64,000 bases of DNA, taken from positions 102,523,858-102,587,857 of the forward strand of contig NC_044553.1 in assembly GCF_007565055.1 (NCBI RefSeq), written 5' to 3'. Both the position numbers and the translations under genes were made by a program. Positions 38,949-50,700 of the stretch are shown here, in pieces. Source of the DNA: Rhinopithecus roxellana. Lineage: Eukaryota > Chordata > Mammalia > Primates > Cercopithecidae. Each line of letters begins with the position of its first letter. Position 1 is the first letter of the stretch. The notes below the pieces were generated by a model. It did no database searches. It was not told where the DNA came from and saw only the letters and a list, made by a program, of their open reading frames with translations.

Positions 38949-40437
38949 GCAGAAAACAGAGGGTTAACCTGGTAGAGTTGTGTGTAAGTTGAGCCATGGC
39001 TTCTGGCCACAACATGCACATGATACGTGTGTTTCATCATGGAACTGCTAAGGCACATGAGGGTTTTGGGGGATAAAGGTATTAGGTACATAGGAGACAT
39101 CATTATTTCTATTAGAGCAATTAGTCTCATGGAGAAATATATACCCTTAGGGCAAAATATACATTGAGTTCTATAAAAGGAATGAATAACATACACTTGG
39201 ACATCACTACATAAAAGCTGCACTTTTTTCCTCTACAGGAACATTTTTTTGTGTCAATAAAAATGATGAAGGCAAAGCTAGGCAGCCTGGACGTGTCACC
39301 AGAACTCAAGGTATCATTTGGGATTTCATAACCCTATGACCCAGCTGTCCAAAAAAAAAAAAACTCAAACATATATTTTTAAGCCCTCGTGAAGACATGC
39401 TTCTCATTATACAGCTAAGCCTCAATTAACCAGATAACTCAGGAAAGTATTTGAAGGAGGACATGGTGTCTCCTGAACATTTTCTAATGTCTTTGAACAA
39501 AACAGAATATAAGAAAAGGAAGTGTGTGCATGTCGTGCTGTACCTTACAATTTTTTGACATGAAAAACACTTTAGAAATCAACTCAGGTCATTTTCATGC
39601 CTTCCCCAGAATATAGTATAAGAGGATTAGTTCAGAAAAGTGAATCCAAATGAATGCATCTTTGATAACCACACCTTTCTGGTAAATATAATACTTAGGT
39701 AGAGCAGAATGGGGATCATTATATATTAATGTGACAATAGTGAAAATCAAGATAATCTGAAAAGCTGGTTCTTGGGTGAAGAACAGTATTTTGGGAAGGA
39801 GGATGAAAAGGGAAGAGGGAATTGTTTTTGTCATAGATTAAAGAAAAGACATTTTTTCTCCCTTACCCTAATCCACCCCCACCACTCCATCTAGGGAAAC
39901 CCAAATGAATGCTGGGATTAATAGCAGAGGGATATAAACATCATAAATTAAATTCACTGCTATTTTTGCTACAACAAATATTGCCAACAAGTTTGCATAT
40001 ATGTGTGTGTCACAATACATTTAATCAACTCATTTATAAGAAAAATTTGTCAACTTATCTTTGAAGATAACCCACAGTATGAGATTTTCAGAAACATGTC
40101 AAGCTCAAAGGACTGAATTTAGACCCTTATTTGCTTCTTAAGTCTGCTAAAGATACATACATGTTCAGCCTATGGGCTGCACTGTAGGTCCATAGGCCTT
40201 TTCTTCCCTGTCCTTCCTGGAAGTCAGTACCGACTTGGGGAAACACAAAATCTTTATTTTGATGCATGTTATCACTTGTGTCTAAGAACCTGGCATTAAG
40301 AAATGGTAATGAAAATTACTGCAACCTGTACCAGCCAACTAAGGAAAGTTACGGACACTAGGAGAGTTTGCTTTTTATAGTACTTTATGCTATACTTCTC
40401 TCTTGCCTTAACTGCATCCCTACTCCTTTCTCTGAGA

Positions 40438-40506
40438 TTCTTTCTTTCTTTCCTTCTTTCTCTTTCTTTTCTTTTCTTTCTTTTTCTTTCTTTTCTTTCT
40501 CTCTCT
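40438..40506. repeat. TTTC-rich simple repeat
   Basis: This is an imperfect TTTC/TTCT polypyrimidine tract with no associated transposon. Confidence 0.85.
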
Positions 40507-42539
40507 CACACTCCCCTACACATTCTGCACCCATAACTCCCTAGAAGAAAGCAGCATTTTACATAAGATTTTGGTTTTTAAAATGTTCTTTCTAGTTAAA
40601 ATTCCAAGAAATATTTGAAGGCACACCAGAAAACTAAGCATAACATTACCAAGAAGAGTTCCAGCAACATTATAAAGCAGTTAGCTTTCTTCATCCAGAT
40701 TCCTAAACCCATCATAAATGCATGTATGCCTGGATCTATCTTGGAGCTTATATTTTAAACAATCCGTGAAAAAGTACATCCAGACTTTTACATGGTTTGG
40801 AGAAACTAGCATGCAGCTAACACAAAGTCAACCTTTGCCATCCGTACTTGCTCACAAATCCCCAAAAGCAGGTAGACTGACCTTAGCTACACCACATTAA
40901 GGAAACACGAGCTCCCACCAATCCAAAGTGGAGTTTGGGGCGATGAGAAGCCACTCAAAGTTATCAGAGTTCTGTGGCTGTTCTTTGATCCATGGTTTAA
41001 GTCCACTCATACAGTTGGACCAGACATGATGATTTTGACAAACTCCAGTTTATCTCCTGGAGCTTTCTTGGAACATCAGTTTGGGTTATTTTCTGTAGTA
41101 TAGTTGTATGTGCAAATCTCAGGGCAGCTGCCTTTCTTTAAGCTCATGACTGAGGGTGGCAAAAGGTATTCATTAGTCATCTAACCTCTCAATAGCTGTA
41201 AATACCAATTGAATATTTTGAACAACTCACTCTTCAGGTCACATGACAACATGTGGCCATTTGCTTCTTAGATTTCTAATGCATAGCTCGGGGAGCAAAC
41301 ACTCTTTAATAATTGTTAAATATATCTTACAAATCTTCCAAAGAAGAAAAAGTCTCCATCCAAATTTAAACCCAGGTTATGTGCTAAAAATGGACAGTTG
41401 GAACTAAAACATAGCTGTTACTATCTTCTCTACAATAACACTTACACACTATTATCTTTTCTGCAATAATGGAACTAAAGAATAAAATGTAAATTTTACT
41501 GCTTTATTTGCAGGGATGAAGGTCAGAGTGTCAAATTGCAGATTTCGGATCCTCAATAAGGGCCGCTGTGTTTAACCTCCTCAACTTCTTTTCTCCACTT
41601 ATAAGAAGGAACAAAATAAAATGTTTTGTGGAAGTTTATATTGAAATGAGGTCAGGTAAACTAATGACTGCTTGGTATTTTATGACAAGTTTTATAACCT
41701 TGGAGTTGCCATAACTTTCAAACGATCATCAATAAAGTTTTATTGCAAAAGGGTCGCCATGTGTCTGAATGCTTTTGCACATAGTAAAGCTATGCTGCCC
41801 CATTGGCTTAGCTCACCAGCCTCTTTTCACCCCAGCCATAAAGTCCTCTTCTTTTTTATTGGAGGTTGAAAAGTCCTCGGGTCTGCTCTCCTCCATCAGG
41901 TTGCCAATGTGGGAACGACACAGAAATTAAACTACATGATTAAATAACTGTACACAACCAAATCTTCAAGAATATGTAATAAGATTGCTTTTTAATAAAA
42001 TAATTATTAATTTGGATTTAAATGGATTCCATTTAATAAAATAAATGACATTGGGAGAGGGAAGTCAGATGAGAGTTTCCTCCAGAAACATGTGTTTGAA
42101 AGCTAGATAAGGCCTATCAGTCTACCCGATATACCCAGAGGGCTGCCATTAAATAATTAGGTGCTTAAGGACCGATAATGGTCTCAAGACAAAACAACGA
42201 ATTGCTAAAGACTCTTCGAGCTGACTGACCGGAGGATCTTAACGATTTAAGAGGCCTCACATTGCGTCCTAACCTGAATTTTCCCACGGAAGGAAGGGTT
42301 GGGCTACAGCTCTTGCTTGCCCGATTGCCGCCTAATACATTCCCTAAACGCTCCCTAAAGCCAAACCAAGAACTGCAAGCGTCCAATTCATGGCATCAGC
42401 TGTCAGGTTCAGGTTCGGGTCCGCCTACAACAGCTCTTCCTTGTCCGCTGCCGAATGCTATGTGGAAATGAAGCCGAGAATAATGTCCTGCAATTTAGAT
42501 GAAGAGAACAGTAAGAAAGATTGTATGAAACGAAGCTTC

Positions 42540-44160
42540 TACTGACGCGCCCTTCAGACAGGTATTCCGCAGGCGAGGATTGTGACCCGGAGAGAATGCA
42601 GGAGTGCTAGCAGAGCGGCGGGAGCGGAAGGAGAGGCAGGACGAAAGTTGGAAAACCGTCCCATCTCGGGACTTGAGTGCAAGAGCCCGCCCCGGCGTCG
42701 GGCAGGTCTCCAGGGTGAGAAGGTCCCAGATGCAAAGTTTTTTGTCCCAGCTCCGGCAGGTCCCCCACCTCTAACCTTCCCTGATTTGCCTGGTTGCTCT
42801 CGGGGAAGGGACTGGTAAATACCGCCCTCTCCCGGATTTCCTGAAACTCTCACCAGCTCGCTGAACCCGCTCCTTCCCACGTTCCGCGCCCAGCACTCTG
42901 CGTCTGCGCCACTGCGCGTCACCTTCCCTACGGCCGAGACCACTAGAGCCCGGGATCTGCGGAGGGAACAGGACCTGAGCCGCTGCTGTACCCTGCAACT
43001 TGGCTGCGGAGAGCGCGCGACCACAAGCGTCGTTTCTCACTAGGCTACGCGAGAGCCGGCTCATCCCCGCGGGTCTCCGCCAGTCCTCGCCAGCCCGGGC
43101 CGGCCCCGCGATAGGTCCACAGCAGGCGGGAAACTCCGCACGCCTTCCCGGACTCACGAACTGCCTACTCCCACCCCTAAAGAGTTCAGACCTGACGGCC
43201 CTCTTATGGTGCGTGGCCGCCACCCCGGAGCGGAATGGGGTGCTCCCAGCTCGCCCCACATGTCCTACAGGTCACTAGTCGAGTCCCTACCCCGGGCGCT
43301 CCCATGAGGCACCAAGAGCAGCCACGGCCCAGAGAAGGGCCTGGGTCCTCACTGCTGGAGCGGGCCCCAGTCGAGGGCGCGCAGGTGTCGGGGTTCCCAG
43401 CACCCTCCGTATGCGCCAAGAGCCTTAAATGGGGTTCTGAGGCCGGCGCCAGGCACATGGATTACCCCGCGCCACCGGCCATGGCTCAGAGCGCCCGCGA
43501 AGCCCGGCTGCCAGGTCCAGGACGCGGCCGGGCGGGGCCCACTCGCTCCCCACTCGCTCCCCACGGTGTTGGCGCGGCTGGAGTCGGGCTGGATAAGGCG
43601 GGCGGCCGGCACTGAGATGGGCTTGGCGCCACCTCCCGAGGACACCTCGCCGGAAGTGCGGCTCCAGCTGGGCCGGCGCTGAGACTCCTCGGCTGTAGCG
43701 CTAAGGCCCCCGTCCGCGCGACTTCCCATAGTAACGCCGCGAAATGCCTCCAGAAATGCCTGTAGTATAGTGACTGAGCCAGTGGTCGGCGTTAGTCTTC
43801 CCGAAGTGCTGAAAGGAGGATCTCAGCTCCCAGGGATGAGCTACGTACCCACACGCGCATCCTGGCCCCTGTGCCCCCGCCAGGGGAAGCGTAGAAATGC
43901 GGAGACTCCCCGGGACGCCACTGCCTCGTATCACCTACCAAGGGAAGTTACTTTTTTTCCGGGATCACAGACCCCCCACTTCACGTCCCCAAGTCTCCAG
44001 CAAGAAGTGGGAGAGGACGTGTGTGGCTCCCCCAAAGCAGGCTCCAGGTTGTCCCGGGGGAAAACCCTCTGGAAGAGACCTCGCTCTGCTGACCCAACTT
44101 GAGCAGGGCCTGCCTGGCTGCGGTCATCTCCACTCCGGCCTCAGGGACGAACCCAGCCGC
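42540..44160. promoter_or_regulatory. Distal CpG island about 14 kb upstream of PAX9
   Basis: CpG dinucleotides are dense from about 42540 to 43960 and continue more weakly to 44160. Long open frames occur on both strands (for example 42554-43024 and 42771-43259 on -, 43235-43615 on +), but none shows a recognisable domain or a family-like start. An isolated island this size suggests a promoter of an unannotated or noncoding transcript, or a Polycomb/enhancer element. Confidence 0.5.
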
Positions 44161-44241
44161 TCTCTACACCACCACTGGAAAGGAGAGACCCTTTCCTCTT
44201 GTATATGCCAAGGAGGTTAGACTTTTTTTTTTTTTTAAATG

Positions 44242-44404
44242 TTATTGTCCTCCTGAAGCTATAAGGAAGGAAGGAAGGAAGCTACAGGAAGGAGGGAAGA
44301 CCATACCACATCAGGTGAATCATCCAAACAAGAGATGGGTCCTCAGCCACCTGGGTTCAGGAATGTGGAAGCTAGATTTCAGCTTAACTGGAAAATCCAC
44401 TTCC
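44242..44404 (+). repeat. Left arm of a 163-bp inverted repeat
   Basis: By eye, the reverse complement of this segment matches 45159-45321 at every base. It starts TTATTGTCCTCCTGAAGC, contains (AAGG)n, and ends GGAAAATCCACTTCC. Both arms encode the same incidental peptide (NHPNKRWVLSHLGSGMWK) in their respective frames. The outer flank is a T14 run at 44223-44236. The inner edge falls in the loop of a short foldback at 44388-44417. The arm is not a repeat family I recognise. Confidence 0.9.
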
Positions 44405-45158
44405 AGTGGATTTCCAGAGTAACATTTAAAAAAGAAATTAGACAGAAGGAACAAAAGTTCTCAGAAGTATAGAAAGAACAATTTTCTGAGTTAGGTTTCT
44501 GATGCTAATTACAGTTAAGACTGTTGAGGGGAACCTCATTCAGGAGTTCTTTTCCATGGCTTCATCTTTGACTCAGTTTGAGAACTTGGGCTTCTCTGTC
44601 AGTGAGCACTGTTCACCTGAATAGAAAAATAGCAGAGTGCTAGGTAATTTCTGCCTCTGCACTGCTGTAAGCTGCTTTAAGCGCATCTTATTAAGATCAG
44701 CTACGGCTGTGAAGGGAGAATCTCAGTGTGGAACTCAAGAGATGGATCCTTCTGTCCAGTTATTTCTGCAGAACAACTCTAGGTTTGTTCTTGCTGTAAT
44801 TATGCAGCCATTTTAATACTGACCTGAGGAGGCATAGCGGCCCTTTTAAAACTTTGCCCAAGGAGCCAGAAATACCGATTTTCCTTAGTCTAGAATAGCA
44901 CGCTTATATGTTTAACACATATTTATTGAGAACATGGTATGTGTCAGGCACTGTGTGAGGTGCTGGGGTACAATGACAAAAGAGAAAGACATGGCCTCAC
45001 AGACAAGATGAAACATCTGGCTGACAGGATACTCCTCTTAGCTCAGGTTCTCTGTAGGGCTGGCTGTTGCTTGCTGGCAAAGGCAGATTTTCTTTTCCAT
45101 GCTTGAGGACACTGAAATACAAATCCTCTTTAGAGGTTAAGGAGAAGGAGGCCACAAG
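44405..45158. other. Spacer between the inverted-repeat arms
   Basis: This 754-bp spacer shows no coding potential. An L2-like motif (TTTATTGAGAAC followed by a GTGTCAGGCACTGTG segment) lies at about 44911-44990. The rest is unrecognised. Confidence 0.5.
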
Positions 45159-45321
45159 GGAAGTGGATTTTCCAGTTAAGCTGAAATCTAGCTTCCACAT
45201 TCCTGAACCCAGGTGGCTGAGGACCCATCTCTTGTTTGGATGATTCACCTGATGTGGTATGGTCTTCCCTCCTTCCTGTAGCTTCCTTCCTTCCTTCCTT
45301 ATAGCTTCAGGAGGACAATAA
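45159..45321 (-). repeat. Right arm of a 163-bp inverted repeat
   Basis: This is the reverse-complement copy of 44242-44404, with the same length and no mismatch found by eye. It is separated from the left arm by 754 bp. Identity stops abruptly at both ends: the flanks are gccacaa on the left and tatcatc on the right. Confidence 0.9.
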
Positions 45322-46443
45322 TATCATCAAAAGGCAAAAATACGCAGCCAGAAAAAGAGATGTCCATAAATGGTGGCAGGCAGCTGGTACTTCACAATGA
45401 TACCCTGTTGTAACACAGCAAACCCTGCAAGTGCTGGTACCCAGTCAGTAGGGCAGGGCCACTTGTCTGTTCATCTCTCTGCTTCCTTCTTTCCTAAAGA
45501 CAATTCCCCATTCACACTGTGTACCCTTTGATGTCCTACTGAAGATGTTCAACAGGCCCACTCAAACAAAGATGGGCAGGAGACCATGTCTGGACCCTTC
45601 AACACGGAATTTGGAAAACCCCAAAGGCCAGCCAAAAGGAAAGGTCCTGGATAACAGGCATCAACTTCCATATGGGGAGGAGGGCTGGAGTAGAGTAGTG
45701 GGAAGTGCCGTAGAGCCTGGGGAGGGGGTTTTGGTGGATTTGGCTCCAGGCTTTATCCCTTTAACCTTTCCCTGTCACTCTTTTCAGAGGCCTCGCTTCC
45801 TGCCCTTAAATGAAAGCCACAAACCACAGTTCTTGCAAGGCCAATAAACATAATTTCCTTTTTTGATAAGGCTGCTAGAATGAGGGGATGCTTATATCTT
45901 ACTTTTGCACATGTTGCAGTTTTGTAAAGCATGCTTACATATATTATTTCATTTATTAATCTTGATAAACTTTCACTGTCTGCATATGGGGAATTGGAGA
46001 CACAGAGACATAAAGTGACTTTTATCTAAAGTGGAAGTTAGCAGAGTTGGGAAGCTTCAGACTTGTATTTCAATAAGGCATTTGACAAAGTATTTTATGG
46101 TAACCTTGGGACCAATGTGGCCTGGGTGATATCATGGTTGAGTGGCTCATTCATTCATTCTTTGAAATAAACAGCTTTTATTTTAAGCATAGCCTATGTG
46201 TCAGGAACTGAGCTTAATAGTGGAGATACAAAGATAAGCTATTGTGCTTAATGAGCTCACAGATAAGTGAGAGAAGAGACATGTAAAAATATAATCACAG
46301 TAAGGCAATAATGTAATGGAATTAGATTCAAAATGCTGTGGAATACAAGAGAGCACCAAAGGGTGGTCTTAGGCTGATGAGAGCTTGTTGGAATGCTCTC
46401 ATATGTAGAAAACATGACATTAGAAAGGTTAAGAAATGTGAAA
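45322..46443. other. Noncoding DNA between the inverted repeat and the first Alu
   Basis: Ancient MIR/L2-like fragments are faintly visible (about 45905-46070 and 46145-46350). No gene is recognised. The + frame at 45545-45847 has no recognisable domain. Confidence 0.4.
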
Positions 46444-46743
46444 GTTGGGTATGGTGGCTCACATCTGTAATCTCAGAACTTGGGGAGGCCAAGGCGGGAG
46501 GATCACTTGAGCCCAGGAGTTTGAGACCAGCCTGGCCAACGCAGAGAGACTTTCTCTACAGATTTTTTTTTTTTTAATTAGCCAGGCATGGTGGTATGCG
46601 CTTGTGATCCCAGGTACTCGGAAGGCTGAGGTAGGAGGATTGAGCCCAGGAGGTCGAGTCTGTGGTGAGTCATGATGGTGCCAGGGCACTCCAGCCTAAG
46701 CAACAGAGTAAGACCCTGTCTCAAAAAAAAAAAAAAAAAAAAA
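46444..46743 (+). mobile_element. Alu element, older (AluJ-like)
   Basis: This diverged full-length element has GATCACTTGAGCCCAGGAG, an expanded mid A/T tract around 46561-46576 and a poly-A tail to 46743. It is the first Alu on this side after about 24 kb without one. Confidence 0.88.
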
Positions 46744-47264
46744 GACTGTAAATAACACTAATCGATATGTGAGTAAATATAGAATTCTACACTCAGATAC
46801 AAAATAATTGAACCAGTGTATGAGGATACTGTCAGTGATGGCAGTTTAGGTAATTTCAGGGCCTACAGTTGATTGTAAACTCAGCATGAGCCTAGAATAT
46901 TAATGTTCTTAGTTTGTGCAAATAGAGGTGGAGTATTCAGCATAAGGGTTATTTTCTTTACCGGGGTGGGAACGAGTCTTATTTCTGGTCTCCCCAAACA
47001 TTGATAGGTTGATGGTATGTATGTGCAAAGGGAAGCCAGCACAGGGTAAAGGATTCTAACCTAAGTCATACTGTATGGCTTATGGAACTAGAATTGTTGA
47101 CAGAGACTGGAAGGCTTACAAAGTATGGCATAGCTGTCCTCAGATATTTGAAGGGCTATCATGTAGAAAATACGTTGAACTTATTCTGTCAGAGGAGCTC
47201 AGCAAAGCTTTTCTCGATTTATAATACAGAGCCTGATGGAGCAAAGTCATCCTCTATGAGCTTG

Positions 47265-47361
47265 ACTGTCCTTTCCTGCTGGATTCTAAGTTCTATGAAT
47301 GCAGGGACCAACAGGTCTGATTCACTCTGAAACTCCTGTGTCTTGCACATAGAAGTTAATT

Positions 47362-47363
<2 letters not shown>
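47265..47363 (+). mobile_element. L2-like 3' end, interrupted by an Alu
   Basis: CTAAGTTCTATGAATGCAGG followed by TCTTGCACATAG resembles an L2 3' end that is cut by the Alu at 47364. Confidence 0.4.
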
Positions 47364-47400
<37 letters not shown>

Positions 47401-47674
47401 AGACAGAGTTCTGTTGCCCAGGCTGGAGAATAGTGGCACGATCTCGGCTCACTGCAACCTCCGCTTCGCAGGTTCAAGCAATTCTCATGCCTCAGTCAAC
47501 TGAATGCTGGGATTACAGGTGTGCACCACCATACCCAGCTAGTTTTTGTATTTTTAATAGAGACGGGGTTTCACCATGTTGGCCAGACTGGTCTTAAACT
47601 CCTGGCCTCAAGTAATCCTCCTACCTCAGCCACCCAAAGTGCTGGGATTGCAGGTATGAGCCACTGCACCAGAT
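47364..47674 (-). mobile_element. Alu element with a T36 tail
   Basis: This is an antisense Alu preceded on + by 36 T residues (47364-47399), its poly-A tail. It appears inserted into an L2-like 3' end at about 47265-47363. Confidence 0.9.
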
Positions 47675-47690
47675 GAAAGTCAATGAATTG

Positions 47691-47988
47691 TTTTTTGTTT
47701 TTTCTTGAGACGGAGTCTCGCTCTGACACCCAGGCTGGAATGTACTGGCACGATCTCGGCTCACTGCAACCTCCGCCTCCTGGGTTCAAGGGATTCTCCT
47801 GCCTCAGCCTCCAGAGTAGCTGGGATTATAGGTGCATGCCACTACACCTGGCTGATTTTAGTATTTTTAGTAGAGACAGGGTTTCACCATGTTGGCCAGG
47901 CTGGTCTCAAACTCCTGACCTCAGGTGATCTGCCCAACTCAGCCTCCCAGAACGCTGGGATTACAGGTGTGAGCCACCGCACCTGGTG
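47691..47988 (-). mobile_element. Alu element, adjacent antisense copy
   Basis: This full-length antisense Alu directly follows the previous one. Flanking similar sequences (AGTCAATGAATTG near 47678 and AATCAATGAAATT near 47991) look like its target duplication. Confidence 0.9.
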
Positions 47989-49189
47989 GAAATCAATGAA
48001 ATTTTAATGTAGGAATGAATCAATAAATTATTCCATGCGGTTCCAAAGGAGAGAACTGAGACTCAAGGACAAAAGTGTAGCGTTGGATGACAAATGAACC
48101 CAACTAATTTGGCTATTCGTTAGGATCATTGGTGTAAGTAATGATACATTGTTTAGATGTTTAATTTCAACCTTTGCTCACTTGTTCAGCAAGAAGCTTT
48201 TATTACCCTTAAACTTTTTCTTCCAGAAAGGACGCTAACTAAAAAGGTACATGGGCTTTAATGGCCCTTGTGTGGCATTTCAGTTCCATGAGAACTGTAG
48301 GACACACCATACATAGGTTCTTAAATATGGGAGGAACATAAGGAATGGCTAGATCAGATCTTATTTAATCATAACTGCAATTTAGATCTGGTTAGTTGTG
48401 GTCCCCAGAGTACCTAGGTCATTTAGGGAAAATGTTGTTGGGGTTTGGCTATGCTCTTTGCTAGTTCAGTGGGTTTTGAACTTTTTCAAAGGGACCACCT
48501 GCATGTTCTATGAAGAAGATAGCAATGAACCCTAGTTGTGGAACCGTGGAACCTCTGAGTAGCCCTAGGGTTCTGAAGGGCTCAGTCCCTGAAGTGCTGG
48601 CCTGTTTTACCCCAGATGTGATGGCCATATGCCCTGACCAAACTGCAGTACAAAATTAAGCTTATGTGGAGTGACTTCCGGCTCTTATCAGACCCCAAAC
48701 TCCTAATTGTTTTTAGTCATCAATTATACTTTGTGTTTTTTGTCTACTGATCTGTATCTAGAGTTTTAGCAAGTAGCATCTTCCTTAAATAATATATGTT
48801 GGTCAGCAGATATTGGAGGCTTTCTAGTTCTTAGAGCTCATGAAGACAAATGAGAGGTGATGAGGAGTGTCACTCAGGTGCCAAAGGATGCCAAACTCTG
48901 GCCTTTAGAATACTTAATTTTTCCATAATCAAGAAGCCACACATCAGTCCCCTCATTGCCTGTTGCCTACAGCAATAGCATTCTCTTTTTACTGAACATC
49001 TCAAAATACTTGTGGATTAACATTAGACTCAAGGAAGAGAAAGGAAAGGCATCGTTAGTGCTACTTTGCTGAGGAGGAAGTTATTGTCCTCTCCTTCCAT
49101 ACCCCTCCATGCATAGAGTTAGTTATCCGAACAATTGCTTCAATATTGCACATAAATATCTCAATGAGAAGGCATATAAGTAATAATAA

Positions 49190-49345
49190 TTATTATTCTA
49201 TCTTCTGTGCAAGGCATTGTGCTAAGAACACCTCTTACCTTATTTCATCTTCACAATAATCTATAAGAGGCTATTATGATCCTTATTCTATTGATGAAGA
49301 AACTCTGATGTAGAAATGTTAAGTAACTTGCTTGAAGTTACGTAA
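49190..49345 (-). mobile_element. MIR-like repeat
   Basis: On the - strand this carries the MIR core (AGCAAGTTACTTAACA, then TTTCTTCATCAATAGAATAAGG, then ATTGTGAAGATGAAATAAGG). Boundaries are approximate. Confidence 0.6.
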
Positions 49346-50539
49346 GTGTTGTGTGGTGGACTCATAATCCAGAGCATCTTCATAGCCAGGTAGAGTTATA
49401 CGATTTATTTCTCTTATCTGATGCTAGCATCATGGAGGGATGGAAACCAAAGGAGTGCAACTTATTTTTTATCCAGCACTACTTTTATTTAAGAATTTAC
49501 TGTGAAAAGGTATTTTTGCCTAGGAGAGTTCATCTTTTACTTCAATTGGTTTCAATTACTTAGATTTCTTGGTGATCCAGCTGCCTTGAGAAACAACATT
49601 CTGTAATACTTAGTCCAGAAAGTGTTGAACAAGATCAAATAATATCCAGGTTAATCACATTTTGTATCTGATTCTGTCTGGGTCATTATTATAGAGTTAG
49701 GAAGGCTGTAAGACAGCAAGACTGCTTTCCAGTTTATCTTCCAAATCCTAAAAATAGTACCTACATCTAGTTAATAATAAGAACAGCTAACAATTATATA
49801 GTGCTTGCCTTATGCCAGGCACTTCTGACTGCAGTTCTAAGCCAGGAATTGCAAAATCTCTGCTAGATCTTATTCATTTTAGGAATATTTCATGGCAAAA
49901 TGAAAGGTTCTAATCTGGAGTTCTGAGTAAAATTATTCCTTGGTGAACATGATAGATTATCTTCTTGAAAGGGAAGAAAGAGCCATTCAAAAAATGTGAC
50001 TGTGCCAACTTACTCATTGATCTAAAGTCATATGTTCTTTCTCTTCTGTGGAGGGGGTAAAAGGGCAAAGAGATAAATTTAATATCCAAGGGCTTACAAC
50101 ACATGGGAAGGAATAGCCATGCAAAAACTAATTACATGTAATGCAATGAGGAATGCAAAACTTTAGGATGATAAAGAATGAAATTATTATATTAAAGATA
50201 CAAACTATTAATATGCTAAGTGCTTATGTGAGAGAATTTAGGAAGGTATCATTAATTCTGTCAGGCTAAAATCAAAGACCTCTATACTTTATTCTAAGGA
50301 TGTTTGCATGTTTAAGTTTTTATTGGTACAGATTATTGTGGCAGAGCCTTATGGTTGTCCTTAAGGGAAAGGTTGGTTGGTTTGTGTATGAAGGTGGGGT
50401 GGAAGGTGCATGTTCTTGGGATTTTGTTCATTTTTGTTTTGTTTTGCTTTGCTTTACTCAGAAGAGGGCTAAATTAAGCACAATGTAAGATATTTCATCT
50501 ATAAGTGAGTATTACTATGTGCGGTTCATTGTAAGTATC

Positions 50540-50700
50540 CTGGACTTAGGATTTAGGAAAGCTGAATTTAGGTCTAGATTTTGTCACTAGTTACTTTGGG
50601 AGGCCATTTTCCCTCTCTGGATCATCTGTAAAACTTGAAATTTATAACAAATGATTCATAAGGACCCTTCAAGCTCTTATGTCCTGAGATTATTTGGGGA
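50540..50700 (+). mobile_element. MIR-like repeat
   Basis: This has a degenerate MIR pattern (GTCTAGATTTTGTCACTAGT, then CCCTCTCTGGATCATCTGTA, then a CATAAGGACCCTTCAAGCTCT segment). Confidence 0.45.

Larger units (their letters stand above)
33651..42539. other. PAX9 upstream noncoding DNA, repeat-poor
   Basis: No protein-coding exon or young interspersed repeat is recognised in this stretch. It includes moderately CpG-rich DNA at about 34500-36720 and AT-rich DNA from 36800 onwards. Simple repeats lie at 38894-38948 (TA/CA) and 40438-40506 (TC-rich). Low transposon content beside a developmental regulator often marks dense cis-regulatory DNA (inference). Confidence 0.5.

Noticed and set aside
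42554..43259. Overlapping 156- and 162-codon - strand frames in the distal CpG island
   Set aside because: They are Arg/Gly/Ser/Pro-rich shadows of CpG-dense DNA in different frames. Neither resembles NKX2-8 or another homeobox protein.
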